64,000 nt of DNA from Chloroflexi bacterium UBA4730 (GCA_002404155.1 DHJC01000016.1:37332-101331); one strand, 5' to 3'. Positions 1-9,403 are shown, counted from the first letter of the stretch. Translations and numbers: made by a program. Notes: generated by a model not told the origin, from the sequence alone.

Positions 1-1254
1 TACCGGCCGCTGCTGCCACCCAAGTACCGTCGCCTGAAGCCTCAACGGCTGCGAGCGATGATCGCCGCCTTCCTTGAGTGGACGGAACGGAAGGAAGTTT
101 TCGTGCGGGCGGAGGAGCTCTTGGGCGTGACGCCGAAGTGGCTCGCTGACGGGATCGGCCTCGACAGCGCCGTCTGCAAGAGGATCCTCGACCAGTTCGC
201 TTTGCCGTTCGGTCATCCGGCCGTGGCGGACGATCTGATGAGCCGATACGAGGAGCTCGAGGCCCGGCCACTCGTGCCCCTGAGTCAGGACCGTTATCTC
301 GCGCACCTGTTCCACCTCTGGATGTGGGGCGCACGCGAGAATCTCGAAGCTGCGCTCAAGACCGATCCCGTTGCATGGGCGCGTTACGAACCGGCACGGG
401 CGGAGTTCGTGGAGTCGCGGTCGATCGAGCTGTTGGCCAAGATGCTGCCAGGCGCACACGTCGAGCGGCAGCTGCGCTATCCATACACCCGCGCGGACGG
501 CACGCCGGCCATCGGCGAGCTCGATGGGCTCATCGTGTACGGAGGGGTGCTGCTCCTCGTCGAAGCCAAGGGCGGACCGGTCAAAGCTGCGGCCAAACGC
601 GGGGCCACCAAGAGCCTTCGCCAAGATCTCACCGACGTGATCGGCGATGCGTACGGCCAGGCCGTGCGCGCCCGCGACCACATTCAGGCGAGCGATCGCG
701 CTTCGTTCACGCGCAACGATGGCACGATCTTCGAGATCGAGCGTGATGACATACGAGAGACGTTCCTCGTGACAGTGTCGCTCGAGTCCCTCGACGTGTT
801 CGAGATGCACCTAGCGGAGCTGCGCGAGCTGGGCATTCTCAAGAGCGGTGAGTTCCCGTGGGCGGTATCCCTCCTGGACCTGGAAGTATTCGCCGAGCTG
901 CTGGAGTGGGGGCCCCAGCTCATCCACTATCTGCGAAGGCGCCTGCCGCTCAACACGATGGACACGCTGCTCATGGAAGAGCTGGACCTACTCGGCGCGT
1001 ATCTGGCGAACGGACTTCGTCTGCCGCGCGAAGCGCAATACGGTGCACCGCTCCGGATGACCAGTTACACGGAGTCGATGGACGACTACTACCACTACCG
1101 TCACGGGCTTCGGCAAACGCCGGCACCCCGTCCCCGCGCGCAGCTAGATCCCGAAACGCGAGAGGCGGCGGAGATCGCGTCGCAGATGCCTCCAGCTGAG
1201 GCCCTTGCTGCGATGACAACCTTGCTCGACCGCGCGCTCCCGGACATCGGCTGA
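1..1254 (+). CDS. PD-(D/E)XK-like nuclease-domain protein, 5' partial
   Basis: The frame is open from the first base of the window, so the ATG at 58 is probably internal and the gene begins upstream. Around residues 150-175 of the part read from base 58 there is GELDGLIVYGGVLLLVEAKG, an E-x-D followed by a hydrophobic strand and E-x-K, the pattern of PD-(D/E)XK and NERD-like nucleases. The flanking regions are helical and I do not recognise them. The family match is by motif only. The DNA-cleavage role is inferred. It fits the many defence-type genes that follow. Confidence 0.7.
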   Translation, partial: YRPLLPPKYRRLKPQRLRAMIAAFLEWTERKEVFVRAEELLGVTPKWLADGIGLDSAVCKRILDQFALPFGHPAVADDLMSRYEELEARPLVPLSQDRYLAHLFHLWMWGARENLEAALKTDPVAWARYEPARAEFVESRSIELLAKMLPGAHVERQLRYPYTRADGTPAIGELDGLIVYGGVLLLVEAKGGPVKAAAKRGATKSLRQDLTDVIGDAYGQAVRARDHIQASDRASFTRNDGTIFEIERDDIRETFLVTVSLESLDVFEMHLAELRELGILKSGEFPWAVSLLDLEVFAELLEWGPQLIHYLRRRLPLNTMDTLLMEELDLLGAYLANGLRLPREAQYGAPLRMTSYTESMDDYYHYRHGLRQTPAPRPRAQLDPETREAAEIASQMPPAEALAAMTTLLDRALPDIG

Positions 1255-1443
1255 GCATCCCGTTGCCCTACTCATCTGGGCGCACGCGCGGCAAGGTCTC
1301 TGACTCCGGCTGACGGGCCTCGGCGATGAGGTGCCGCGCTCTCAGGCAGCGGACCGAAACCACGGCCGTTCGGCCTGATGAACGAACCACGTGGCAGGGT
1401 CTGCAACCCTGGATGCCGCGTCGGGTCAGGTAGTCTCGCTTCG

Positions 1444-1860
1444 ATGTCCGCGCCCGCCACGTTCGATGAGGCCCTCAGGTTCATGCACGAGCTTGACCTC
1501 GCGGTGCTTCGCGCCACCGCGGCCGCAGTCCTCTGTCTAGCGGAGCAGAGCGGTCAGGCGCCAACCCATCTCGTCCTCGCGGAAGACGAGTTTCGGATTG
1601 CTTTGATTCGAATGCTGGATCTGTTCGACGACTTCGTACGCTCCGGAGAAGTGTTCGAGCGGTTTGAAGACCACAGGACGCCGAACAAAGCCGATGCGGG
1701 CGGGGAACTCAGGAGTGTGCGGAAGGCCGCCTTCAGGCACGCGCTTGCGCTCGTGTGGGCCATAGGCCAGCTTGGAAGTCAGTCAGAGGTCGTCGTCGAG
1801 AAGGCTGCGAAGGTCAGCGCGTTCCGTGACCGGGTGAATCAACGCCGCCTGAAGCCGTAG
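1444..1860 (+). CDS. hypothetical helical protein
   Basis: The product is 138 aa if started at the ATG at 1444. An in-frame ATG at 1378 exists, but the added residues (NPGCRVGSGS) look non-coding. The sequence is Ala/Leu rich and predicted all helical, with no signal peptide, membrane segment or known motif. It is separated from the upstream nuclease gene by about 190 bases. Function unknown. Confidence 0.5.
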   Translation: MSAPATFDEALRFMHELDLAVLRATAAAVLCLAEQSGQAPTHLVLAEDEFRIALIRMLDLFDDFVRSGEVFERFEDHRTPNKADAGGELRSVRKAAFRHALALVWAIGQLGSQSEVVVEKAAKVSAFRDRVNQRRLKP

Positions 1861-2080
1861 GCCCATACCGGTCGGCGAAGACACGGGCGAATTCCCGGAA
1901 GGCCGCGTAGGCCTCAGCCGCGGTTCCCGTCTCGTTGGCGGTTGCTAGCGATGAAGACGCCTCAGCGAGGGTAGCGTTCTTCAGAGCGGTGTTATCGCCG
2001 GGTTCCATAACCTCTATCTGTCGCCCGAACGTCTGAGCTGTCAACTTTGCGGCGTGATGCAGCTGCCCGTTGCCGTTCAC
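1814..2080 (-). CDS. possible small protein or gene remnant
   Basis: An 88-aa frame whose first 65 residues have natural composition (for example AKLTAQTFGRQIEVMEP and AAEAYAAFREFARVFADRYG). It overlaps the end of the convergent gene by about 45 bases, and its last 20 residues look random, so it may be a truncated gene. The stretch from 2081 to 2340 holds nothing I can support. Confidence 0.3.
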   Translation of the reverse strand: MNGNGQLHHAAKLTAQTFGRQIEVMEPGDNTALKNATLAEASSSLATANETGTAAEAYAAFREFARVFADRYGPTASGGVDSPGHGTR

Positions 2081-2340
2081 CGCACCCGGAAGAAGTGGCG
2101 GCCCCAGGTCATGTTCTGCGCGACGCAGAGGTAGGCGTCGAGGTACCGCCGATAGACGTTGACTCGATGCGGTCGTGTTGCGTGACCCGGAGAAGGCAGC
2201 GAGCGTCGAGACTCACTCGCTACTGCGCGCGTTGGCGGCTCGCTCGCTGAAGCCGAGTTCGGGGCGTCTTGGACAAAGAGGTCGCGGACTGCGGCTCGGC
2301 CAGTTCGTCTCCCACGCGGAGTCGCCGCGGTCCGCGGACC

Positions 2341-3204
2341 CTAGAAAGGGATCTCGTCCGGGTCGAACGTGCCGGTCTCGGAGATCGGCACGACGGGCAC
2401 CTTAATCGTCGCGTCGACGCCAAGGAACAGTGCGATCGCGGCGGCGCAGACGTGGACGACGAAGACCGCCTCGAGGCCGCGATATGGCGTGGTCGGCAGC
2501 GCAGCATGCGCGGCCACGCGGCCGCGGAAGGCATACAACTTACGCAGTGCTTCGATGATCTGCGGATGCACTGTCTGTCGAAGCGCAGGACTGAGGTCCT
2601 CGAGGGTCCCGGACCGACCGACGACCACAGCGGCAACGCCCTCAAGCGCCCCAACAGCCTCCTTGATCGCTGCCTCGGGATCACGTCGAGTAACACCCAG
2701 GTAGTCGATCGCTTTCCGTAGCTGGGCGCCGTACAGCGGCGGCGCGGCCCTGAGTGCCGCATTCACGCTGAGCTCGAACTCCTCAGTGAAGCGGAGGTGG
2801 AGGAAAGGATGCTCACCAAACTCAAGTAATACGCCCTCATCGGCGAGAAGTTGATCCAGCATCCGGCGGTGGCGCTCGACCTCGTCTGGATGTTCGTCCT
2901 GTAGATAGCCATCGATAGCCTCAACAGATTCGTAGAACTCTTCCCAATCACAGGCCCGTAGATGGTGCTCGACCCGCGCCTGCACCGATCCATCCAGCGT
3001 GAGGAGGTTCGTCCGGCGCGTGGCGAACAGCATCTCGTCTTCGATCGAGTCATATGAGAACTCAGCGGAGTACTGCCGGTCACTCACGACACGGTGCAAT
3101 TTGGCAAGCAGCTGGATGTACCCGACGCGGACGCGCGGCGGCGCGTCGCTGCTCGTTAGCGCCTCTGGCGGGAGCGGGTTGAGCCTTCGACGAAAGAGCG
3201 TCAT
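2341..3204 (-). CDS. HEPN-like (Abi-type) protein
   Basis: The product is 287 aa from the ATG at 3204; an in-frame GTG lies at 3243. The ATG was chosen because it overlaps the stop of the upstream small gene as ATGA. The C-terminal third has the order seen in abortive-infection HEPN proteins: a helix with DPEAAIKEAVGALEGVAAVV, then HPQIIEALRKLYAFRGRVAAHAA, containing an R-x5-H motif close to the HEPN R-x4-6-H RNase signature. HEPN domains often act as RNases in toxin and defence systems. The N-terminal two-thirds is not recognised. The assignment rests on the motif and is moderate. Confidence 0.6.
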   Translation of the reverse strand: MTLFRRRLNPLPPEALTSSDAPPRVRVGYIQLLAKLHRVVSDRQYSAEFSYDSIEDEMLFATRRTNLLTLDGSVQARVEHHLRACDWEEFYESVEAIDGYLQDEHPDEVERHRRMLDQLLADEGVLLEFGEHPFLHLRFTEEFELSVNAALRAAPPLYGAQLRKAIDYLGVTRRDPEAAIKEAVGALEGVAAVVVGRSGTLEDLSPALRQTVHPQIIEALRKLYAFRGRVAAHAALPTTPYRGLEAVFVVHVCAAAIALFLGVDATIKVPVVPISETGTFDPDEIPF

Positions 3205-3425
3205 CGCCAGAGTGTAGAAAGCGTCAGACGAGTTTTGCGGCACGACGGCGCCGCCAGCGCGATCATCTCGTCGAGCGACGGCAGACGCGTTTGGGCGAGC
3301 CAGGACGCATGCTCCGAAACCGCGCGGTCGTGCCTGCCGCCGAGCTTCCCGAGCGCCGCAATCAGGTCCTCAGGCGCGTCGGTCCGCGCTCGGCCGTCGC
3401 GACTCGGGCCGATGTCGCCATACAC
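3201..3425 (-). CDS. small protein coupled to the HEPN-like gene
   Basis: A 74-aa frame starting at GTG 3425 and ending at TGA 3201-3203, which overlaps the ATG of the HEPN-like gene by four bases (ATGA). That overlap is the main evidence that it is real. The middle (PEDLIAALGKLGGRHDRAVS) is helical and natural looking; the last 15 residues are less so. A small gene in front of a HEPN gene suggests an antitoxin or partner, but nothing in the sequence proves it. Confidence 0.45.
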   Translation of the reverse strand: MYGDIGPSRDGRARTDAPEDLIAALGKLGGRHDRAVSEHASWLAQTRLPSLDEMIALAAPSCRKTRLTLSTLWR

Positions 3426-3531
3426 GTGCGCCCGCGACTACTTCGCGGACACCGTATGTGGCCCGCCGGTCAGCCCGGGCCGGGCAGGATCAGAGGTCCA
3501 CGCGGCGTGATTGCCGTGCTATGGATCAGAT

Positions 3532-3798
3532 ATGGGCAAGGGTGGAAGGCGCGGCGGTGTCCCACTCCCCGAGCTCCCCGAGATTTCGCGCCACGACCGG
3601 GTCATGAACAAGAGGACACGTGAACTGCGGGTTGGGGATCGCGCGGTCGAGATCGAGACAGGACGGGCCGGAAGGGTGATCGCGTCCGTCGGTCCTGGCG
3701 AGGACGTTATGGTCGACTTCGACGACGGGCGCTCCGGGCAGTATCAGCGCGACCGGGTGCGGCCCGAACTGAAGCGCCCGGCGCGGCGCGCGTCCTAA
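3532..3798 (+). CDS. small basic protein with SH3/KOW-like segment
   Basis: About 88 aa from the ATG at 3532; an in-frame start at 3511 adds seven doubtful residues. The core, roughly residues 32-77, reads LRVGDRAVEIETGRAGRVIA followed by VMVDFDDGRSGQYQRDRVRP, a beta-rich pattern like small KOW or SH3 barrels. The tail is basic. Possibly nucleic-acid binding; this is inferred from fold resemblance only. Confidence 0.5.
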   Translation: MGKGGRRGGVPLPELPEISRHDRVMNKRTRELRVGDRAVEIETGRAGRVIASVGPGEDVMVDFDDGRSGQYQRDRVRPELKRPARRAS

Positions 3799-3870
3799 TG
3801 GCCGGCCGTTTGCGGACCGATCCCATGATGTTCCGCTGACGGCCATATTTCAGCGCGAGCCGCTTGAAGG

Positions 3871-4578
3871 TCAAAAGTCGGTCGCCTTACGGTCAATCCG
3901 GCGAAGGCGCGCCGCATCCCAGCGCAAGCCGCGGCGCTCCTGGAAAAGATGTGCGTCAAGTGTGTTCGACCTCGCATGGTCGAGAATCCGCCCGTCAACG
4001 AAGGCTTCGATCAGTTCCGCGCGCTGCGGAGCCTCCAACCCGATCGGAAGGTCGACCTCTGCATCGAGCATCCGCATACGGTCGACAACACGCGGCTGAC
4101 CGGAGCCCGAGGCCGGCGCAATTAGGTATTGGTCTCCGTGACGGCGGACGGATCGCGGTTGCAGGAAGGCCAATTCCACAAAGTGCGTCGTGCCCTCACG
4201 CTCGTCGAACCGGATCTCTACGAAACACGGCATCCCGAGAAGCGCACGGTCCGCGAGCTCGGTCACCACGGTCGTGAGGTCGCGGCCACGGCGGCGACGG
4301 CCCCCGAATAACTCCTCGGTAAGGAAGGTTCGGGTGCGGTCCTCATCGCATTCGACATCGAAGGCGTCGCGACGATAGGTGCCGAAGAGTGCCGACTCAC
4401 GCCAGCGGCGAGCAGCAATTGCGGCGGCGCCCGCGCTAGCAGCGCGATCGAACTGATCGTTCGTCGTCTCGAGCGCAACCGCGACCAGGACGCGATCGAC
4501 ATTCGCAGGGCTGTGCCACCAGATGCGGACCAGGAGGGGCAATCGCGTCAGTGCGCGGAGGAACAGCCGAACGATCAT
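3871..4578 (-). CDS. hypothetical protein coupled to membrane protein gene
   Basis: A 235-aa protein starting at ATG 4578, which overlaps the TGA of the upstream 723-aa membrane protein gene by four bases, so the two are very likely co-translated. The N-terminus (MIVRLFLRALTRLPLLVRIW) is amphipathic and may touch the membrane. The rest is mixed alpha/beta with no motif I recognise. Function unknown; it presumably works with the membrane protein. Confidence 0.65.
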   Translation of the reverse strand: MIVRLFLRALTRLPLLVRIWWHSPANVDRVLVAVALETTNDQFDRAASAGAAAIAARRWRESALFGTYRRDAFDVECDEDRTRTFLTEELFGGRRRRGRDLTTVVTELADRALLGMPCFVEIRFDEREGTTHFVELAFLQPRSVRRHGDQYLIAPASGSGQPRVVDRMRMLDAEVDLPIGLEAPQRAELIEAFVDGRILDHARSNTLDAHLFQERRGLRWDAARLRRIDRKATDF

Positions 4579-6746
4579 GGTGGCGAAGGCTCGACTGAGG
4601 AGTCACCCGCGGGCCCCAGTGGCGCGGCGTAGTCGAGAAAGCCTTCGATTGCGTCCTCGAAGCCGAACATGAGCAGATAGGAGTGCGCCCGCAGCCACTC
4701 GCTATCCGTGTTTACTTCGTCATCGAGGACGAACTCCCCAGCGCGGCCGGCTTCGCGGGTTCCCAGCTTCGACACCTCCTCGAAGAGCGGGCCCAGGAAG
4801 GTCTGGTATTCGAGGGTCAAGGATGGGCCGAGGCCAAATGCGGGGAGCTCCCGGAGCACGGGCTTTAACCTCGCGAGCGCGGCGAGATCGATGGTCGCGT
4901 TCCGCAACGTTTCGATGACCAGGTCAACGAGCTCGTGATTCGAGCGGACCTCGCCACACGCGAAGGCCATCCCGCCAAGCACCAACAGGGTCTCGAGCCA
5001 CGGGTGCAGGCGATTCTCACGAACGCTGGACTCGCGGATGGCGTCAAGGAGTGCTACCTTCAGCGCGAGGAGAGTCGCAGGCTTGGCCTCCGACCAGTTG
5101 TCGCGCATGGCCTTCAGGGCGACGACACGGGCCTCCCGGTTCATCTGCAAGCGCTTCTCGTCGCTGGCCGACATGAGCTGCCGCACCACGGTCGGGAACA
5201 GCCTGATCGCCGCGGCCAGTGCGGCGGCGGATCGACCGGGCGCCTCGAGATAGTAGGAACGATTAACGATCAGCAGCATTGCGCCGAACAGGTCCGAGGC
5301 AGCGTCGGGCGACGAAGTGGCGTTGGAGGCGATCACGCCCTTGATCGCGGCCTCCAGTTCGTCGAGGACCCAGCGAATAGCGCCGTCCGCGAGCTCGTCT
5401 TGGCGCGTGCGGAGTCGGTTATCGAGCTCCGTCGAGAGCACGGTCAGCGGGGTGACAACACGACCAGCCACGACCGTCTCGGCATCGATTTCCGCCGCCG
5501 CGAGCCGGAGTCCAGCGAGAAGTTCGGCCGGCAGAAAGCTTGAAGTCAACTCTGCCAGCTCGGGGTACTCGCGCAGGGGCAGGATCTCGCTAAGGCGCAG
5601 CTGGTGGCGCAGAACCTCGTCCGCAAAGGCGATGAGACCATTCACCACGGGAGCAGCCCAGTGGTCGTAATCCGGGCCGCGCAGGGCGGCGCGCTCGGCG
5701 GACCACCGCGCTTGGACCGCCCGCAAGGCCGCGGTCTCTTGGCGGTGCCATCCCAGGCGCAGAAGCTCTGCGAGTGCGGCCAGCACATCGCTCCGTGTCT
5801 GATTGACCGGTGTGTCTCGTGTGGCCGTCCGCTCCAGCACCGCCAGGGCAGCGTGTTCGAGCCACTCGGCGTCGCGCTCGGTGGCTCGCGCTTGGCCCAG
5901 TCCTTGTTCGGACGTGATCTGCCTCAGGTTCCGATCTTCGGACGCGACCTCGCGTTGCGGAAACCAAGGCGAGTCGACCGGGATCGCGGTCTTGCGGTTC
6001 CAGTAGAGCGCCACCACCAGAGCCAAGTTCTGAGTGATGACGTAGTGCAGTGAAGGGTCCTTGTCCGCGGTGTGCAGGAGGAGGCCGTCCCAAACTGCGA
6101 AGTCCGAACTCACGAGCTTGCGGATGTGATTGCTGACCGACCGCGTCGGATGCCTCGCCGAAGAAATTCGAACGAGCCGCTGTTCGTTTTCACTGCGCAC
6201 CACTTCCGCGAAGCGTCCGGGGTGCGCCAGCATCAGCGCGTATCTGCGAAAAGAAAGGAGCAGCGGCAGCGAAAGCACGAGTAAGGCAACTGGCACGTAT
6301 GCGCCGAAAGTCACCGCCCGACCTGTGATCAGCGGAGTGGCGAGACCCGCAATCGCGGTCAGCACGACGGCGAAAAGCAGGCGTAGCGCGAACGTACTGG
6401 CCCAGTCGTCGCTCAGTCGTGCAACCACCGCGGCGGAGTCGAAGCGCGAGGCGCTCGACTGAACAATCGAAAGCCACGTGGCCATTAAGAACACGAAGGC
6501 AGCGGCGCCAGCGGCGAGCACCGGAGGCAGCAGGGCGTAGGCCCCCGGCGCGGCGGGGTCATTAGGCCGATCGGCGAGCCACCGGTCAAGTTCGAAACCG
6601 ACAGCCGCGAAGATGGCGGCGTACGCGAGGGCCGACGCCTGCGCAAGGACCCACCCGGCCGAGGTCCACAAGTGCTGGCGCTCCTCGGCGAGGCCGGCGA
6701 GGAGGATCAAGATCCGCTCGCGAAGCGACTCTAAACCGACAAGCAT
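4575..6746 (-). CDS. large four-TM membrane protein
   Basis: A 723-aa protein. Four hydrophobic segments lie near residues 28-50, 75-95, 122-142 and 150-168, followed by about 550 residues of mostly helical soluble sequence. No nucleotide-binding or catalytic motif was seen. It is first in a two-gene unit with 3871-4578 (ATGA overlap). The layout of a membrane anchor plus a long cytosolic region is common among uncharacterised defence or stress sensors, but I cannot assign a family. Confidence 0.7.
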   Translation of the reverse strand: MLVGLESLRERILILLAGLAEERQHLWTSAGWVLAQASALAYAAIFAAVGFELDRWLADRPNDPAAPGAYALLPPVLAAGAAAFVFLMATWLSIVQSSASRFDSAAVVARLSDDWASTFALRLLFAVVLTAIAGLATPLITGRAVTFGAYVPVALLVLSLPLLLSFRRYALMLAHPGRFAEVVRSENEQRLVRISSARHPTRSVSNHIRKLVSSDFAVWDGLLLHTADKDPSLHYVITQNLALVVALYWNRKTAIPVDSPWFPQREVASEDRNLRQITSEQGLGQARATERDAEWLEHAALAVLERTATRDTPVNQTRSDVLAALAELLRLGWHRQETAALRAVQARWSAERAALRGPDYDHWAAPVVNGLIAFADEVLRHQLRLSEILPLREYPELAELTSSFLPAELLAGLRLAAAEIDAETVVAGRVVTPLTVLSTELDNRLRTRQDELADGAIRWVLDELEAAIKGVIASNATSSPDAASDLFGAMLLIVNRSYYLEAPGRSAAALAAAIRLFPTVVRQLMSASDEKRLQMNREARVVALKAMRDNWSEAKPATLLALKVALLDAIRESSVRENRLHPWLETLLVLGGMAFACGEVRSNHELVDLVIETLRNATIDLAALARLKPVLRELPAFGLGPSLTLEYQTFLGPLFEEVSKLGTREAGRAGEFVLDDEVNTDSEWLRAHSYLLMFGFEDAIEGFLDYAAPLGPAGDSSVEPSPP

Positions 6747-6783
6747 TTGCCGCTGACCCTAGCCAATTGGGCGAGCCGCGTGA

Positions 6784-7155
6784 CTAGCCGAAGACCGCGC
6801 CGAGAGCTTGAAAGAGGAAGCCCGCAGCCAGGAGGGTTCCCGCGAGCCGTGCGTCTCGACGGGTCTCGCGCCAGTACGCCCGTACCGAGGAGTTGGTCTC
6901 GCCGCGTGTGGTGCCCATTTCTTCGGCGGCCCATTCCGGAACCATTAAACCGCTGACGAGCAGCAACGCGCCGCTGATATCGAGGACCAACCCGACGGCC
7001 GAGAGTAGGTGCACGCCAAGGCCGCCAACGATGCCCACAAGGGCAACGCAGACCGCTCCGCCCATCGCCAGGTACGAGAAATGTTTCCGTCGAAGTCTGC
7101 CTTCCACCGGAATGTCCTCGGGTCGCGCGACCAAGAGCTTGAAACGTCCCACCAC
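6784..7155 (-). CDS. small membrane protein
   Basis: About 123 aa with two strong membrane segments (near residues 29-50 and 52-72) and a third at the C-terminus. GGAGG lies just upstream of two tandem GTG codons (7155 and 7152); the second has the better spacing. It sits 37 bases upstream of the large membrane protein gene on the same strand and may be transcribed with it. Function unknown. Confidence 0.6.
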   Translation of the reverse strand: MVGRFKLLVARPEDIPVEGRLRRKHFSYLAMGGAVCVALVGIVGGLGVHLLSAVGLVLDISGALLLVSGLMVPEWAAEEMGTTRGETNSSVRAYWRETRRDARLAGTLLAAGFLFQALGAVFG

Positions 7156-7239
7156 TGACCTCCGATCTCATGATCAGAATCTCCGGCTGAGGCGCACGAA
7201 AAGTCAAGAGCGAAAGGGACACGGTGCTGTCACCGCGCG

Positions 7240-7500
7240 GCGATGACGAAATTCCGATCGGGAAAGCTCGAACTCCGCGTGCCGCCGGCTGTCTCCCGGG
7301 ATGCGGGTTGCAACGCGATTCGCTCACAAGGAGAAGGCACGGGCAGAATGACCGCGTGGACGAGATACCGCTGGTCGGAGGGAACTTCAGCGCGACCGTC
7401 CGGATCGGAGACACCGTCCACCGGCGTGCCGGTCCATGGACACCGGCTGTGCACGCGCTCCTGGCGCACCTCCACCGCGTCGGCTTTCCCGCTGCGCCGG
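7240..7500 (+). repeat. direct repeat, copy 1 (intact kinase 5' region)
   Basis: This stretch, covering the leader and first about 50 codons of the APH-like kinase gene, recurs in diverged form at about 10190-10440. Shared blocks include the leader segment AATTCCG-GGGAAAG, the GGCAGAATGACCGCGTGGAC start region and the GGGAACTTCAGCGCGACCGT coding block. Confidence 0.8.
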
Positions 7501-8126
7501 AGGCCCTGGGGATGGACGAGCAGGGTCGGGCGGTCCTGTCTTTTGTTCCCGGTGAAGTGCACCCGGGATGGCCGGAGCCGCTGCCGCAGTGGATGTTCGA
7601 GGACGAGGCGACCCTGACCGCGGCGGCGGCCCTACTGCGGCGCTACCACGACTCACTCGATGGCTTCGTGCCGCCGCCGGATGCCCGCTGGCGATCCGTC
7701 GCGCCCGGCGCGCACGAGGTCATCTGCCACAACGACTGGTCTCCGGGGAACGCCCTCTTCCGAGGGCACACACCGGTCGGCATGCTCGACTGGGACTCGG
7801 CGGGTCCGGGAAGCCGCGTCTGGGATCTCGCCAGCTCCGCCTACCGGTGGGTGCCGCTCAACCCGAGGGTCACGCCGCCGAGCCTTGCTGCCAAGGCCTC
7901 GCGCTTCGCGCTGTTCTGCGAATCGTACGGCGAGGGCATAGCGAGGCAGGACGTGTTCGACACGCTCACCGAGCAACTCCTCGTCGACGCGGACTTTTGC
8001 GAGGCCGAGGCAGCCACGGGCGACCCCGGCTTCGCGAAGCTCGCCGGCTGGAACATTCCGGCGGTTTTGCGGGAGGACTCCGCACGCCTTGTTCAGCAAC
8101 GAGCGATCCTCTGCGGTCAGCCTTAG
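7356..8126 (+). CDS. APH/choline-kinase-like phosphotransferase
   Basis: The product is 256 aa starting at GTG 7356, chosen because the diverged copy at 10309 begins at the same codon. Motifs of the aminoglycoside phosphotransferase fold are clear: the catalytic loop VICHNDWSPGNALF (HND-x4-N, near residue 126) and the metal-binding GMLDWDSAGPG (D-x-D, near residue 145). Such enzymes transfer phosphate from ATP to a small hydroxylated molecule. The substrate cannot be read from sequence, so drug resistance should not be assumed. Confidence 0.85.
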   Translation: MDEIPLVGGNFSATVRIGDTVHRRAGPWTPAVHALLAHLHRVGFPAAPEALGMDEQGRAVLSFVPGEVHPGWPEPLPQWMFEDEATLTAAAALLRRYHDSLDGFVPPPDARWRSVAPGAHEVICHNDWSPGNALFRGHTPVGMLDWDSAGPGSRVWDLASSAYRWVPLNPRVTPPSLAAKASRFALFCESYGEGIARQDVFDTLTEQLLVDADFCEAEAATGDPGFAKLAGWNIPAVLREDSARLVQQRAILCGQP

Positions 8127-8160
8127 CGATTAGATGATGTCGCCCTGACAACTCCTGGCT

Positions 8161-8291
8161 TGGTCACCACAGTTTGTCGGTGGCTGGTAACCAGTGCCGG
8201 ATTTCGAGGGTGGTCAGCAAAGGCTGGCGGACCCCGAGTCGTGAGCATCGCAAATCGCGGTTGTTATCCGTGGTCGTCAAAGTTTGGCGGA
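8161..8291. repeat. three degenerate direct repeats, possible IS end
   Basis: Related 21-base blocks begin at 8161, 8211 and 8271. The last two (TGGTCAGCAAAGGCTGGCGGA-like and TGGTCGTCAAAGTTTGGCGGA-like) agree at about 16 of 21 positions and are exactly 60 bases apart; the first is weaker. Multiple short repeats inside one end are typical of IS21-type elements. No transposase remains here. The gap 8127-8404 holds nothing else I can support. Confidence 0.4.
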
Positions 8292-8404
8292 TCCGCTTCA
8301 GCGACAGACTGTTGTGGCCGCGACGCGAATCCGTCCGATTCGCGACCCCGGTCACTACAGATCGTCGGAATCGAGTGACCCACAAGCAGACCTAGTCTTT
8401 GGCC

Positions 8405-9403
8405 ATGACCCGAGTACGCACCGACATCCAGGTCGACCTCGGCGCCCTATGGGTGGACGAAACTGCGCTCGGAAAGTCGCTCGAGGTTAAGCGCGAGGGG
8501 TACCGCGTCGTCATTCGTATTCCGCCCGCCCCGGCGACCGACCAGGTGGGCACCCCCACCTTCGACGGCAGTAAGGAAGCGCCGGAGGGTGCCCCGGCCA
8601 AGCGCGGACTTCGGCGGCTGACGTTCTCGGTCTACTGGGACGGCCCTGACCTGGGAGCCGACCCGGGCAACCTCTACGCGGTTGGGCACTTCGTGATGAA
8701 GGCGCGCGAGGTAGTTAAGAAACTCGCGCGGGATCTCGTCGACTGGACCCGGGTCGCCAAGCACCAGGAATGGCTTTCCGACCATGCCCAGGACCTGCCG
8801 TTCACGGATGCCGGAGGCGCGTGGAACGACGAAACCAACGAGCTGCTGCCGATCGTCGTCGGGCTCATGCCGCAGATGAGCGAGCGACCGGCTGGGTCGG
8901 AGATCGATGCAACGTTCATCGCCGAGCTCCCGGGATGGTTACAGCAGGAACCGCCGATTCCAGCACTCCTGCTTGCGGATGCGCTCTTCTTCGTTCGGCG
9001 CACCGGACCCGTGGAGCTTCAGCGCGCGGTGTTGCTCGCAGCCATCGCAACGGAGCTCAAGGTCAAAGAGATTCTGCGCTCGGCTCCTCCGAAGAAGGCG
9101 GCCCTTGTCGAGATCATCATCGGACGCGATGCGCCGGTCGCAGTCGCCGCGCTATTCGACAAGACGCTGTCAGCCGCAATCGGGCATTCCTTGCTCGACG
9201 AGCAGAAGGATCTCTTCAAGCGCGTCTGGCGACTCTTCGAGCTACGAAACCAGATCGCCCACTCGGGCGCGGTCCCTGATCTTGAGAGCGCTCGTGACCT
9301 GGTGAGGGCGGCGCGAGAGGCATCGGAGTGGCTCGACAGCATTAAGCCGGGGAACACGGCGTCACAGCTGCTCGACCAGTCGAAGAGCGGCGACCCAAGC
9401 TAG
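8405..9403 (+). CDS. HEPN-domain protein
   Basis: A 332-aa soluble protein from ATG 8405. The C-terminal region contains VELQRAVLLAAIATELKVKE and then FELRNQIAHSG, a clean R-N-x3-H (R-x4-H) HEPN motif of the kind found in RNase toxins and in many DUF4145-like proteins. The N-terminal half is beta-rich and unrecognised. It stands alone between decayed elements, so a single-gene RNA-cleaving or structural HEPN role is possible; activity is inferred. Confidence 0.65.
   Translation: MTRVRTDIQVDLGALWVDETALGKSLEVKREGYRVVIRIPPAPATDQVGTPTFDGSKEAPEGAPAKRGLRRLTFSVYWDGPDLGADPGNLYAVGHFVMKAREVVKKLARDLVDWTRVAKHQEWLSDHAQDLPFTDAGGAWNDETNELLPIVVGLMPQMSERPAGSEIDATFIAELPGWLQQEPPIPALLLADALFFVRRTGPVELQRAVLLAAIATELKVKEILRSAPPKKAALVEIIIGRDAPVAVAALFDKTLSAAIGHSLLDEQKDLFKRVWRLFELRNQIAHSGAVPDLESARDLVRAAREASEWLDSIKPGNTASQLLDQSKSGDPS

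Noticed and set aside
7356..8126. Calling the APH-like gene an aminoglycoside resistance gene
   Set aside because: Only the fold and catalytic motifs are visible. The substrate of this large kinase family cannot be read from them.
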